Shown here in pieces: positions 42,105-51,659 of a DNA stretch of 64,000 nt; within the stretch, counting starts at the first letter, position 1; each line of letters begins with the position of its first letter. The DNA is from Bacteroidetes bacterium UBA2475 (GTDB lineage Bacteria; Bacteroidota; Bacteroidia; B-17B0; Aurantibacillaceae), in NCBI GenBank assembly GCA_002342065.1, contig DDPF01000018.1:123229-187228 (forward strand). Reading direction: 5' to 3'. The translations under genes were made by a program, and so were the position numbers. A model generated the notes under the pieces. The model made no database searches. It had not been told where the DNA came from and worked only from the letters and a program-made list of their open reading frames with translations.

Positions 42105-43052
42105 ATGCAATTCCATTTAAACTATACACCACCAAAATTTAATTTTGAGATCGATCATAAACAAAATTTGTTTTTGATAGGCTCTTGCTTTTCAGAGAAC
42201 ATTGGAGGTTTATTAAAGCAAAATAAATTTAAAACCTATTCAAATCCGAGTGGCATTTTATTTAATCCCGCCAGTATTCATCAGAGCTTAACTGATATTT
42301 TAAATGCAAAAGATCTGAGTGATAATTTTATTTTATCCCGTAACGGCCTTTATTACAGCTATCTTCACCATACGTCAGTAAACGCTGATACAACCGAAGA
42401 ATTAAAAGAGACAATTAATTATCAAACTAAAAAAGCACAGGATCATTTAAAGAAAAGTGATGTTTTGATCATTACTTTTGGTACTGCTTTTTTCTACCAT
42501 CATTTAACAACGGGACAAGTTGTTGCTAATTGCCATAAACAACCCCAACAGATCTTTGAAAAAAATTTACTAGCACCAAACGAAATTGTTTCTGCTTACT
42601 CAGGTTTAATTAAAAAATTAAAAGTTTTTAATCCAAACTTAAAGATCATTTTTACTGTTTCGCCGATAAAATATTTGAGAGATGGTGTTGTAGAAAACAA
42701 TCTTAGCAAATCAACTTTAATATTATCGGTACACGAGCTTATTAAACAAAACGCAAACTGTTTTTATTTTCCGGCTTATGAATTGGTAATTGATGATCTG
42801 CGCGATCACCGTTTTTACAAAGAAGACCTTGCTCATCCAAATGAATTAGCAATTAATTATGTTTGGGAAAAATTTTCGGACGCTTGTTTTAGTGAGAAAA
42901 CGATAGAACTCAACAAACAAATTACTAAGCTTAATCTTGCCCTAAACCATCGCGAAATGAGCCCGGGAAGCCAGGAACAACAGAAATTACAGGAATTTAT
43001 TGCCAAACAAAAAGGAGAGTTAAAAAAACTGGCTCCTGAAATTGAATTCTAG
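42105..43052 (+). CDS. GSCFA domain protein
   Basis: 315 residues of the GSCFA family (SGNH-hydrolase-like). The name-giving motif is GSCFSENIG (26-34), with the serine as likely nucleophile; TFGTAFFYHH follows, and DLAHPNELAINYVWEKF provides the late histidine. Function of the family is not established. It starts 1 base after the CCA enzyme stop, so the two genes are co-transcribed and probably co-translated. No signal sequence, so cytosolic. A C-terminal helix pair (SPGSQEQQKLQEFIAKQKGE) ends it. Confidence 0.88.
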   Translation: MQFHLNYTPPKFNFEIDHKQNLFLIGSCFSENIGGLLKQNKFKTYSNPSGILFNPASIHQSLTDILNAKDLSDNFILSRNGLYYSYLHHTSVNADTTEELKETINYQTKKAQDHLKKSDVLIITFGTAFFYHHLTTGQVVANCHKQPQQIFEKNLLAPNEIVSAYSGLIKKLKVFNPNLKIIFTVSPIKYLRDGVVENNLSKSTLILSVHELIKQNANCFYFPAYELVIDDLRDHRFYKEDLAHPNELAINYVWEKFSDACFSEKTIELNKQITKLNLALNHREMSPGSQEQQKLQEFIAKQKGELKKLAPEIEF

Positions 43053-43055
43053 TAA

Positions 43056-43922
43056 TTATTGAATATTCCTGTATGGAATAAATCCCGACTCGTTAATTAT
43101 CTTATAAGTATTTTTATTATGGATACAGGAAACATAATTTTTTATCTTTTCATTCGTTCCGTCATAAATGGTAATTATATAACGTTTTAAAGGATATTCA
43201 CCCGTTTTTATAGTTGAGTAATCAGGTGTGAGTGGATTTTTATTTAAAGAATCTAATAATCCTAAAACCTTCAATTCATTCCCTAAAGTGTACCCTACTC
43301 CAACATAACCAATTCCATAAAAATCCTGCTTAATACCATCTACAATATCTTCATTATACGTTTTACTGGTATGTGTTGCAAGACAATTACCATTACATAA
43401 TACTTTTTCTTTGAACATGGAATATGTACCCGAGGTTGACTCTCTGGAGTAAACTTTTATAGGTTGATTTGGCCCACCAATATCTTTCCAGTTTGAGATT
43501 TTACCTTCATAGATTCCTCTTAGTTGTACTAAATTTATATTCTTAAGCGGGTTTTTATGGTTTACAACAATTGCAAGCCCATCAATAGCGATCGTATCAA
43601 TAGTAAATTTCTTTTCTTTAAAGTAACTTATCTCTTCATTATTCAGGTCCCTTGAAACGAAGATCACATCAGCATCACCATGCATCATGCTCATTATTCC
43701 CAAATTAGATCCGCCACCACTGTATTCAACAGGCACGGCAGAATTCGTTTTTTTGTAAAATTCGTCAATAGATGTAATTATTTTACGCGCTGTTTCGCTG
43801 CCTTTTATCCGTATTAATCCTACCGGTTCAGCGTTATCAGCTATTTTAAGCTGTTCCACTTGCTTTTCGCCACAATGGCTTAAACTCAAAGCTGTTATCA
43901 CTAAAAAAAAGGCTTTTCTCAT
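43056..43922 (-). CDS. PstS-like phosphate-binding lipoprotein
   Basis: 288 residues with a lipoprotein signal (FFLVITALSLSHC, C17). The mature part is a type II periplasmic binding protein of the PstS group: IRIKGSETARKIITSIDEFY, VEYSGGGSNLGIMSMMHGDADVIFVSRDL and KVYSRESTSGTYSMFKEKVL (the phosphate-contacting S-E-S-T-S-G-T stretch). In Bacteroidota it would be anchored to a membrane and supply phosphate to Pst or signal its availability. No pstABC or phoU genes adjoin it, so it acts in isolation or with a distant transporter. It is convergent with the GSCFA gene. Confidence 0.88.
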   Translation of the reverse strand: MRKAFFLVITALSLSHCGEKQVEQLKIADNAEPVGLIRIKGSETARKIITSIDEFYKKTNSAVPVEYSGGGSNLGIMSMMHGDADVIFVSRDLNNEEISYFKEKKFTIDTIAIDGLAIVVNHKNPLKNINLVQLRGIYEGKISNWKDIGGPNQPIKVYSRESTSGTYSMFKEKVLCNGNCLATHTSKTYNEDIVDGIKQDFYGIGYVGVGYTLGNELKVLGLLDSLNKNPLTPDYSTIKTGEYPLKRYIITIYDGTNEKIKNYVSCIHNKNTYKIINESGFIPYRNIQ

Positions 43923-44037
43923 GTTCTAAATAAACAGCTAAATTAAAAGGCCAATGTCTTTTTTATCTTAATAAATTATTATCAATTCTTTAATTTAGTT
44001 TGACTAAAAGTCATTATTTTTAACCTAAATTTCGGAT

Positions 44038-45816
44038 ATGTTACGAACTAATACTTGTGGGGAATTAAGGATCTCAGATATAAATAAAACCGTTACACTT
44101 TGCGGTTGGGTACAAAAAACACGTAAACTTGGCGGGGCTACTTTTATTGACCTTAGAGATCGTTATGGTATAACTCAACTTATTTTTTCGGATGATCATG
44201 AAAATAGCAAAGATCTGGGGAAGGAAGGTTTGACGAGAGAAATGGTTTTAAGGGTTACCGGAACCGTTATTGAAAGAGAAAGCAAGAACAAAAATTTAGC
44301 AACCGGTGATATTGAAATTAAACTTCAAAACATTGAAGTGCTCAACGGATCGTTAACTCCTCCATTTACTATAGAAGACGAAACGGATGGCGGCGATGAG
44401 CTCCGCATGAAATACCGTTACCTTGATCTACGCAGAAGTATTGTAAGGAAAAACTTAGAGCTACGCCATCGTCTTGCGATAGAAACACGCAACTATTTAG
44501 ATAAATTAAATTTTTTAGAAGTAGAAACACCTGTCCTTATTAAATCAACGCCTGAAGGTGCCCGTGATTTTGTGGTACCAAGTCGTATGAACCCCAATCA
44601 ATTTTATGCGTTACCTCAAAGTCCGCAAACCTTTAAACAGTTATTAATGGTAAGTGGGTTCGACAGGTATTATCAAATTGTAAAATGTTTCCGAGATGAA
44701 GATCTTCGTGCAGACAGACAACCGGAGTTCACACAAATAGATTGTGAAATGAGTTTTATTGAGCAGGAAGATATTTTACAAACGTTTGAAGGCCTGGTAA
44801 AATATTTATTTAAAACAGTTAAGGGAATTGATATTCCGACTTTACCAAGAATGACATACGCTGATGCTATGAAACATTATGGTAATGATAAACCCGATAC
44901 ACGTTTTGAAATGAAGTTGATCGATTTTAAAAATGTTGTAGCTGGTGCAAACTTTAAAGTGTTTGATGATGCAGAAGCAGTAATTGCTATTTGCGCAAAA
45001 GGTGCTTCGGAATATACCCGCAAACAATTAGATGAATTAACGGAATGGGTGAAGCGTCCGCAAATTGGCGCTACCGGTTTGGTTTACGCACGTGTAAATA
45101 TTGATGGTACTTTAAAATCGAGTGTAGATAAATTTTATAACGAAGATGCGCTAAAAAAATGGGCAGAAACCTGTGGTGCAGAAAAGGGCGATCTTATTTT
45201 AGTTTTGGCAGGTGCAGAAGAAAGAACAAGGAAAGCCGCCAGTGAATTACGTTTAGAAATGGGTAACCGTTTAGGTTTAAGAGATAAGAATAAATTCTCA
45301 TGTCTTTGGGTAATTGATTTTCCTTTACTGGAATGGAATGAAGGCGATCCTAATTTACTGGCTTCACTGGCTGGTAGATGGCATGCTAAACATCACCCTT
45401 TCACATCTCCTAAACCGGAAGATATTGCATTATTAGACAGCAACCCCGGAGACGTTAGAGCAAACGCATACGATGTTATAATTAATGGCGTTGAAATTGG
45501 CGGTGGTAGTATCCGTATTCACAATAAAGCGTTACAGGCAAAAATGTTTGATATTTTAGGATTTACAAAAGAAGAAGCGCAAAAACAATTTGGTTTCTTA
45601 ATGAACGCTTTTGAATTTGGAGCGCCACCACATGGTGGTATTGCTCTTGGGTTCGACAGGCTTTGTTCTATGTTTGGCGGAGCAGATAGCATCCGTGATT
45701 TTATTGCCTTCCCTAAAAATAATGCAGGAAGAGATCTAATGATCGATGCTCCGAGTGAAATTAGTGATGAGCAATTAAAAGAATTAAATATCGAAAACGT
45801 AATAAAGAGAAATTGA
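44038..45816 (+). CDS. aspS: Aspartyl-tRNA synthetase
   Basis: Charges tRNA(Asp) with aspartate. 592 residues, the bacterial type with GAD insertion. The N-terminal OB fold contains LCGWVQKTRKLGGATFIDLRDRYG. The class II core has QSPQTFKQLLMVSGFDRYYQI and CFRDEDLRADRQPEFTQID (motif 2), and HGGIALGFDRLCSMFGG (motif 3). GASEYTRKQLDELTEW marks the bacterial insertion domain. The start is the ATG at 44038. A following permease gene begins at a TTG inside the last codons (TTGA overlap). Confidence 0.97.
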   Translation: MLRTNTCGELRISDINKTVTLCGWVQKTRKLGGATFIDLRDRYGITQLIFSDDHENSKDLGKEGLTREMVLRVTGTVIERESKNKNLATGDIEIKLQNIEVLNGSLTPPFTIEDETDGGDELRMKYRYLDLRRSIVRKNLELRHRLAIETRNYLDKLNFLEVETPVLIKSTPEGARDFVVPSRMNPNQFYALPQSPQTFKQLLMVSGFDRYYQIVKCFRDEDLRADRQPEFTQIDCEMSFIEQEDILQTFEGLVKYLFKTVKGIDIPTLPRMTYADAMKHYGNDKPDTRFEMKLIDFKNVVAGANFKVFDDAEAVIAICAKGASEYTRKQLDELTEWVKRPQIGATGLVYARVNIDGTLKSSVDKFYNEDALKKWAETCGAEKGDLILVLAGAEERTRKAASELRLEMGNRLGLRDKNKFSCLWVIDFPLLEWNEGDPNLLASLAGRWHAKHHPFTSPKPEDIALLDSNPGDVRANAYDVIINGVEIGGGSIRIHNKALQAKMFDILGFTKEEAQKQFGFLMNAFEFGAPPHGGIALGFDRLCSMFGGADSIRDFIAFPKNNAGRDLMIDAPSEISDEQLKELNIENVIKRN

Positions 45817-46622
45817 TCGCAGCAGGCTTTATAGCTTTTTTATTTATTGGATTGATCTTAGGGTTAATTGGCGGAGGTGGCTCTATTCTTGGCGTCCCGG
45901 TTTTAGTTTATTTAATGTGTTATAGTGCAGACATTGCAACTTCCTACTCTTTATTTATTGTTGGTTTAACTTCTTTAATTGGAGCATTTTCTTATTTACG
46001 CAGAGGAGAAATAAGCGCAGAAGCCATTGCGCAATTTGCAATAGCATCAATGACCACTGTTTTTTGTGTGAGAAAATTTGTTATGCCATCTATTCCGGAA
46101 GTTTTTACTTTATTTGGTTTAGAGATCTCAAAAGACGCCTTCATCATGGTTATTTTCGCCATCCTTATTTTGTTTTCGTCCTATAGTATGATCAAAAAAA
46201 GAAAGCCTAATACCATCAATCAGGTTAAATGGGATGAGTTTGCCAAGAGCCCGATGGGTTTGCCATTTGTAATTTTATTAGGTATTTGCGTAGGGTTTAT
46301 TACCGGATTTGTTGGTGCTGGTGGAGGCTTCATTATTGTGCCTGTATTGATCTTCTTTTTACGTTTAAAATTTAAAAAAGCAATTGGTACATCACTGTGC
46401 ATAATTGCAGTAAATTCTTTAATTGGATTTACAGGTAATATTGGTCAACAAAGTATTGATTGGATCTTTTTATTAAGTATTTCTGCAACCTGTATTGCCG
46501 GTATTTTATTAGGAAGCCTGCTTTCAAACAAAGTTTCTGCAAAAAGATTAAAGCCCACTTTTGGTTGGTTTACATTAACCGTAGGAATTTTTATGTTGAT
46601 AAAAGAAACAATACTTGACTAA
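45813..46622 (+). CDS. Sulfite/organosulfonate exporter TauE/SafE family permease
   Basis: 269 residues with about eight membrane segments and the family's two glycine-rich helices: GLILGLIGGGGSILGVPVLVY near the start and GICVGFITGFVGAGGGFIIVP around residue 150. The first codon is TTG at 45813, overlapping the aspS stop (TTGA) by four bases; no ATG gives the conserved N-terminal helix, so translational coupling to aspS is likely. Family members export sulfite, sulfoacetate or other anions; the substrate is not determinable. The 3' side contains a 28-bp direct duplication (46620-46717). Confidence 0.85.
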   Translation: MIAAGFIAFLFIGLILGLIGGGGSILGVPVLVYLMCYSADIATSYSLFIVGLTSLIGAFSYLRRGEISAEAIAQFAIASMTTVFCVRKFVMPSIPEVFTLFGLEISKDAFIMVIFAILILFSSYSMIKKRKPNTINQVKWDEFAKSPMGLPFVILLGICVGFITGFVGAGGGFIIVPVLIFFLRLKFKKAIGTSLCIIAVNSLIGFTGNIGQQSIDWIFLLSISATCIAGILLGSLLSNKVSAKRLKPTFGWFTLTVGIFMLIKETILD

Positions 46623-46717
46623 ATTTTTATTCCAATAATGCAAACATTCCTTCGGCGGGGCTCAGGATAAACAGGCTCGTTTGCATATTTAAATTTTTAT
46701 TCCAATAATGCAAACAT
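46620..46717. repeat. 28-bp direct repeat duplicating the 3' end of the phosphatase gene
   Basis: TAAATTTTTATTCCAATAAT and the following GCAAACAT occur twice, at 46620-46647 and 46690-46717. The second copy encodes the last residues of the phosphatase gene (DVCIIGIKI, read on the minus strand); the first is a non-coding copy outside it. Between the two are 42 bases with a G-rich CCTTCGGCGGGGCTCAGG phrase and ATGCAAAC/GTTTGCAT inverted ends. The pattern looks like insertion of a short repeat with duplication of its target, but this is inference. Confidence 0.7.
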
Positions 46718-48062
46718 CGTCTACCTGGTCGATAGCAGCCTTCCAATTTTTAAATGCAGTATCTAACATCTTTTTTTGCTCAGGCATTTCTTTGTTATTA
46801 GAATCTATAAGAAGTTGTAATAACTGTTTGTATTTAAATTTCTTTCCTTTTGGTCCGCCAAACTGGTCGGCAAAACCATCTGTAAAAAGATAAATAGTAT
46901 CACCTTTATTTAATTGCAATGAATGTGTTGTAAAAGGTTTCTCATCTGCATATTTACCAATAGGCTGTTTATCGGCTTTTATTTCTTTTAACCCTTCTCC
47001 ACCTGAAATATACCAAAGTGGATTATTTGCACCCGCCCATTTTAATTCATTTGTTTTTATATTTAAAGCGCACAATGAAATGTCCATACCATCTTTAACT
47101 TCGCTCTCACTTTTTTCAAATGTTTCTATTACGAGTTCACGTACCTTATCCAGAATTTTTCCAGGTTCAGTAATATTAAATTCTTTTACAGTTCTATTTA
47201 AAGCATTGCTACAAACCACACTTACCATAGCGCCGGGCACGCCATGACCTGTACAATCAGCCGCTGCAAACAGTATTTGGTCACCAATTTTTTCGATCCA
47301 GTAAAAATCGCCCGCAACAATATCTTTTGGCTGATATAATACAAAGCTATTCGGTAAATAATTATACCAGATCTTGTCTGAAGGAAGAATGGCATCCTGT
47401 AAACGTTTAGCATAATTAATACTGTCAAGGATCTCTTTATTCTTCTCCTCAATTATAATATGTTGCTTTTTTAACTCAGTAAAAGACTCTTTTACTTTAT
47501 CTTCTGCCGCTTTCCGTAAAACTATCTCTTTGCTAAATAAACGGTTCCAGCTTATTAAAGTGATCGCTAACACAAATATTCCAAAATTAATTAGCGCTTC
47601 TCCAAATGGCCAGTGCATTACCCTGAACAATACCCCACAAAAAATAGAGGCCAGGCTAACCAGATCGCAAATGGTTAAAAAATACGCGTACCATGTTCCT
47701 GTGTAGGCTTTCCATTTTTCGATACGGTTCTTAGAATGAAGCGGTAAAAAGAGGAACGAGAAAACATAAAAAATACCAAAGGCTATAAATGCTGCGCCTG
47801 GAAAACGGTGCTCCTTAAAGAAATAATATAATGCTAATAAGAATGCTGTAAGTATAAAAAGACCGGTGGCAAATCTTCTCCTCCTTTCAAGCGGTAACGG
47901 AAACATTAGGAAGGAAATGCCTAAAAAAAATAATCCAATAGAAGAAAAGGAGATAAAAAAATAAAAGAAATCGAATTTTCCCTGGTCATTTGGCTCAAAT
48001 AAAAGACTGCAACCCAAACCAATTAAACCAATAAGAATAGATATAAATCCTATTTTTTTCAT
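46689..48062 (-). CDS. Membrane-bound PP2C/SpoIIE-type serine phosphatase
   Basis: 457 residues. The N-terminal ~200 residues contain about six membrane segments (IGFISILIGLIGLG, YFFISFSSIGLFFLGIS, FATGLFILTAFLLALYYF, AAFIAFGIFYVFSFLFLP and more). A coiled-coil linker (KEIVLRKAAEDKVKESFTEL) leads into a SpoIIE-like PP2C domain (about 240-457: DIVAGDFYWIEKIGDQILFAAADCTGHGVPGAMVS and DGFADQFGG). Metal-binding aspartates are visible in AGDFYW and DCTGHG. Such proteins dephosphorylate anti-sigma antagonists or similar regulators; the partner is not apparent here. The stop region is inside a 28-bp direct repeat. Last gene of a six-gene minus-strand block. Confidence 0.88.
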   Translation of the reverse strand: MKKIGFISILIGLIGLGCSLLFEPNDQGKFDFFYFFISFSSIGLFFLGISFLMFPLPLERRRRFATGLFILTAFLLALYYFFKEHRFPGAAFIAFGIFYVFSFLFLPLHSKNRIEKWKAYTGTWYAYFLTICDLVSLASIFCGVLFRVMHWPFGEALINFGIFVLAITLISWNRLFSKEIVLRKAAEDKVKESFTELKKQHIIIEEKNKEILDSINYAKRLQDAILPSDKIWYNYLPNSFVLYQPKDIVAGDFYWIEKIGDQILFAAADCTGHGVPGAMVSVVCSNALNRTVKEFNITEPGKILDKVRELVIETFEKSESEVKDGMDISLCALNIKTNELKWAGANNPLWYISGGEGLKEIKADKQPIGKYADEKPFTTHSLQLNKGDTIYLFTDGFADQFGGPKGKKFKYKQLLQLLIDSNNKEMPEQKKMLDTAFKNWKAAIDQVDDVCIIGIKI

Positions 48063-48077
48063 TTTAAATTCGAAAAA

Positions 48078-50276
48078 CTATTTTCCTGCATACTGTCTGT
48101 AATAACTGCACTCTTTAATAATTTCCTGGTAATATTTTGTTGTTGCATATTCTTTCTTTAGCTGCGCAAAATAGATCCCTGACTTAAAATCGCCTTTATA
48201 ATTAGCAGGCTTATTATCAAAAAATTTATTTTGCTCACACTTGGCCGCCATAAATGTACACTTGGCTTTAAACTCCGGATCGCTTGAATTTGTTTTTGCC
48301 AGTAAATAATATTTTAAAGCAATATCACAGTCAAGCGGCGATGTATAACCCCAATTATTTACACGGTTAACGGAAAAATAACGCGCGTTACCATAATAGG
48401 TCATGTTATAAAAACCATTTGCAATTAAAAAATAATTTTGAGCGGCCTCAGTAGGTTTTGCTGTAGCGATGCTCTTCATTTCTATTAATTTTTCCACAAA
48501 AGAAATACTGGTATACTTTGTTTTTTGTTTAGCCTCATGATCGCAATCGTGACAATCTTTTATATGAATAGTAAATGGATTACCCAATAAAATTGTATTG
48601 TGTTTTGGAATAGATCTATATGCTCTAAGTGCATCTTCTAACTGATCTGCATGCGCATAACGAATTGCCAACAATTCAACATAATCAAACTTTGAAAGGG
48701 TAGAAACTTCAGTAAATAATTTTTCAAATTCGCTTTTTGGCTCTTTATCACAATAAGAGATCATGCTTTTTAAATTTTCAATTTTATCAAAACGATTTTG
48801 CTCTATGCCATTTGAAATTAATTCTGCTTTCTCGTGTTCATCTTTTTTAAGGGCTAATTTTGCTAAAGTATTTCTTACCCATGAACGCGCCGCGTTTGGC
48901 CTGAAAGCATCTTCTACTTTATCTTTGAACATTACTTTAAGATCTATTAAAAGATCTGCCTCTGCTTTTGGCGTTAGATCGGTAATACGTGATACTTTAC
49001 CAACAAGACTGATCAAATGGTATTGTGACTTGATCATGTTACTTGTTTTAGAATATTTCTCTGCTAATTTTAATTGTTTATCGGCGGTAGTAAAATTTTG
49101 TTTAAGGTAATTTATATAAGCGGCAGACAAATGCCATATCACAGGATTGTTTGTTGAATTAGTTGCCGACATTTCATCTAAAAAGGTTACCAGGTTTTTA
49201 TCTATCTTTTCTGATAATTCTTTTTGTTTAGATAGATCGTTTCCGAAATTACCATTAAACTTTTCCTCTTCGATATTTACAGCGCGCATCAATAGAACAT
49301 CGGTCAGTTCAGATTTGGGATTGAGTTTTAAAATTTCTTTCATAGCCGTTACATAATCATTGTAAAGACCAAACATTTGCCATAACACTTCTTTTTCACG
49401 CGTTGTTTGGGCAAGTGCAAGACATTCATTCCAATCGGCTTGCTGTAAAGGATGGAAAGATAAATAAGCGGATTTTTGAAGAGGGGTAAAACCATCATAG
49501 ATCTTTGAAAAAATATAATTTGCCTGGCTGAATTGTTTTTGCTTATAATAAGCGCCAGCACAATAGCTTAATGCGCGCCATTTTAAATTATCCTCCGACT
49601 TAAAAACAGCCTCATTGTCTTTATAGATCTTAATAGCGTTATTATATTCTTTATTAAAAAAATACAAACGCTCCAATTGAAAAGCATAACGCTCTTTCAT
49701 AAATGGATCGGTAGCTTTTGCTAAAAAATTTACGCCTCCTGCAATTTGTTTTGTGATGGAATAAACTTCTTTCTTTTTGTTCTCATCTCCCCAATAACTT
49801 ATTTCTTTTACAGTAAACTCTTCGTTACGTTTGGCAAAACCTAAAAAATATAAGAAACCAGTTGCTTTGCTATCCGGCTGCACGCTTTTTAAACTGTAGC
49901 TCTGCGACTTTGGAGTGAGATTTGAAGGTTTCTTTTTTATATCAAAGATCATGGAATCAATTTGATTGATGGAAGCTTCATACAACCAATAACTCACAGC
50001 TTCTTTACTTAAATTATTTCCTAAAAAGCTCATCCAATCTTTAGTGTTTTGCTCTTTAAAGATGCCGGCGCTAGCATCGTCGTAGCCATCATAAAAAGGA
50101 GTGGCCTGAGTTCTAAAAAAAGGTTTATACTTTGGTTGGTTAATTATTTCGGGCGTAAACATAGAGCCTTCGGTGCCATCCCAATCGCCACCGCCACAAG
50201 CTAAAACGGTAATTGTTGTAATACCCAGTCCGCTAATTAAAAGTAGTAATAACCTTTGTAAAAGTTTCTTTGTCAT
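48078..50276 (-). CDS. Large lipoprotein-like protein with helical repeats, unknown
   Basis: 732 residues. The signal MTKKLLQRLLLLLISGLGIT ends VLACGGGDW, a lipobox with cysteine at C27. The mature part begins GTEGSMFTPEIINQPKYKPF and then consists of helical pairs of TPR-like spacing (SYCAGAYYKQKQFSQANYIF, WHLSAAYINYLKQNFTTADK). The 3' end of the preceding gene overlaps its first 44 bases, unusual but consistent with the strong signal peptide at the ATG chosen. It lies 15 bases upstream of the phosphatase. The pairing with the 353-residue TIM-barrel-like lipoprotein suggests they function together. I do not recognise a family. Confidence 0.7.
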   Translation of the reverse strand: MTKKLLQRLLLLLISGLGITTITVLACGGGDWDGTEGSMFTPEIINQPKYKPFFRTQATPFYDGYDDASAGIFKEQNTKDWMSFLGNNLSKEAVSYWLYEASINQIDSMIFDIKKKPSNLTPKSQSYSLKSVQPDSKATGFLYFLGFAKRNEEFTVKEISYWGDENKKKEVYSITKQIAGGVNFLAKATDPFMKERYAFQLERLYFFNKEYNNAIKIYKDNEAVFKSEDNLKWRALSYCAGAYYKQKQFSQANYIFSKIYDGFTPLQKSAYLSFHPLQQADWNECLALAQTTREKEVLWQMFGLYNDYVTAMKEILKLNPKSELTDVLLMRAVNIEEEKFNGNFGNDLSKQKELSEKIDKNLVTFLDEMSATNSTNNPVIWHLSAAYINYLKQNFTTADKQLKLAEKYSKTSNMIKSQYHLISLVGKVSRITDLTPKAEADLLIDLKVMFKDKVEDAFRPNAARSWVRNTLAKLALKKDEHEKAELISNGIEQNRFDKIENLKSMISYCDKEPKSEFEKLFTEVSTLSKFDYVELLAIRYAHADQLEDALRAYRSIPKHNTILLGNPFTIHIKDCHDCDHEAKQKTKYTSISFVEKLIEMKSIATAKPTEAAQNYFLIANGFYNMTYYGNARYFSVNRVNNWGYTSPLDCDIALKYYLLAKTNSSDPEFKAKCTFMAAKCEQNKFFDNKPANYKGDFKSGIYFAQLKKEYATTKYYQEIIKECSYYRQYAGK

Positions 50277-51294
50277 AATTATTTAAATTGTTTTCGTCGA
50301 GATCATAAAAAATTATTTTTCTGTTTTCCTGTTTGAGGTTTTGCCGTAAAAGTTCTGCTGCCTCAATTAATTGCTCTTTACTTATAGTTTCAAACTTTAA
50401 TACATCACCTGTTCGATAAAAGATCCCATTTTCCAAATGATCTGTTCTAACATTAAATTTAGTATTATTTTCGGAATCAATCCCCCTACCCCCCTTCTCC
50501 AAGGGGGAATTTTCGAATTCTTTAAAATTGACGGTATCATTTATTTTTGGACTATCCATCTTAGTAATTAAGCCAATAACAGCGTTGTTTCTATAATGAA
50601 CATACCATTTAAAGATGGGCAAAGCCACGTCTAATGGCAATTCGTATGTTTTTAAGAAGGGTGTATATTTTTCTGCAATTTTTGTACTATAAATTGAGTT
50701 TTCTCCATTCATATCACTAAGATCACCCATATTATAGAACATAAGTATACCTCTATTTACAGGCGGGACTCCGGTTTTAACTGTATACTTTACCTGGTGC
50801 AAACGAATGGTACAGGTAAGCTTAACGTCCTTCGAAATAAGTTTTTTAACCTCTTCAAGAAAGAAAAAATAATTTTCTTTTGTTTTGCCTGACCAATCAC
50901 AGTCAACTTGAAACTCATTATAATTATTTTTAATCGAATTTATCTTTTTAATAATATTGTTTGCAAGTTTTGAAATATCAGCTTTACCCGGATTTAAAAA
51001 TGTACGATTGGTAATAAAGACAACGGGAATAATATTTACGTTTTCATAAATAGAATCAAAACCATCTATAACGCCAACAGGAATAGGCTCCTGAGTATCC
51101 GGATCTATGTCCACATCAAAAAACCGTACATATAAAGATCTTACATGAAGTTCTTGTAACGTATTTTTTTCAGCTGGAGAAAGGTGGAATTTTGTTTTCC
51201 AATAATAGAAAGATGTTTCTGTTATATTTTTTGTGCAAGAAAAGAAAGAAAAACAAAGTAACACAGTCGCCAATTTTATTACGCTATGTTTCAT
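50233..51294 (-). CDS. Lipoprotein with TIM-barrel-like strands, carrying an in-frame repeat peptide
   Basis: 353 residues. A lipoprotein signal (VLLCFSFFSC, C20) is followed by alternating strand-helix text (HVRSLYVRFFDVDID, VNIIPVVFITNRTF, FQVDCDWSGKTKENYFFFLEEVKKL, VKLTCTIRLHQVKY, GILMFYNMGD, IKLPLDVALPIFKWYV-like strand), resembling a TIM barrel. Residues 261-275 read ENSPLEKGGRGIDSE and are encoded by a copy of an intergenic repeat (50477-50511) that recurs at 54308-54342. Insertion of that repeat added ~12 residues without breaking the frame. The gene overlaps the next one by 44 bases. Possibly a glycosidase-like enzyme; activity unproven. Confidence 0.7.
   Translation of the reverse strand: MKHSVIKLATVLLCFSFFSCTKNITETSFYYWKTKFHLSPAEKNTLQELHVRSLYVRFFDVDIDPDTQEPIPVGVIDGFDSIYENVNIIPVVFITNRTFLNPGKADISKLANNIIKKINSIKNNYNEFQVDCDWSGKTKENYFFFLEEVKKLISKDVKLTCTIRLHQVKYTVKTGVPPVNRGILMFYNMGDLSDMNGENSIYSTKIAEKYTPFLKTYELPLDVALPIFKWYVHYRNNAVIGLITKMDSPKINDTVNFKEFENSPLEKGGRGIDSENNTKFNVRTDHLENGIFYRTGDVLKFETISKEQLIEAAELLRQNLKQENRKIIFYDLDENNLNNYDKETFTKVITTFN
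50477..50511. repeat. Pyrimidine-rich intergenic repeat, copy inside a coding region
   Basis: 35 bases (plus-strand text TCAATCCCCCTACCCCCCTT then CTCCAAGGGGGAATT with one T shared) match the copy at 54308-54342 at all but one position. On the minus strand it encodes N-S-P-L-E-K-G-G-R-G-I within the 353-residue lipoprotein. The CCCCC and GGGGG ends are inverted, so it can fold back on itself. Confidence 0.85.
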
Positions 51295-51297
51295 GCC

Positions 51298-51654
51298 TTA
51301 TTTTTTCTTCTTCTTTTTAATAAGATCTATTACTAATTTAACCGGGCGGCCAACGATCGCTTTCTCTCCGTCAATAATGATGGGGCGCTCGATCAAGATC
51401 GGATTTTTACTAAGGATGTCTATCCACTTAGCGTTCGTGATCTTTTTATCTTTATACTTTTCAATAAAAAGTGATTCGTTCTTTCTTACAATATCAATTG
51501 CTTTGCAATCGAGCATATTAAGAATTTCAGTTATTTCTTTTTTACTTGGAGGGATATGAAGGTAATCGCGGATCTCGATCTCGCATTTATTATCCTTTAA
51601 TAATTCTAAGGCTTCTCTACTCTTCGAACAACGGTTATTATGGAAAATGATCAT
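51298..51654 (-). CDS. ArsC/Spx-family protein
   Basis: 118 residues of the arsenate reductase/Spx thioredoxin-like family. The N-terminus IIFHNNRCSKSREALELLKD has the single catalytic cysteine (C9) of ArsC-type proteins, and GEKAIVGRPVKLVIDLI is the conserved C-terminal strand-helix with the arginine of the active site. It lacks the RNA polymerase-binding signs of Spx that I could identify, so an ArsC-like reductase role is more likely but not certain. It ends in a poly-lysine tail (KKKKKK), and only 3 bases separate it from the lipoprotein gene. Confidence 0.85.
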   Translation of the reverse strand: MIIFHNNRCSKSREALELLKDNKCEIEIRDYLHIPPSKKEITEILNMLDCKAIDIVRKNESLFIEKYKDKKITNAKWIDILSKNPILIERPIIIDGEKAIVGRPVKLVIDLIKKKKKK

Positions 51655-51659
51655 AGTAT

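Noticed and set aside
48763..49110. 115-codon plus-strand ORF
   Set aside because: Antisense shadow of the 732-residue lipoprotein gene, which has a signal peptide and repeats; the shadow has no family or start signal.
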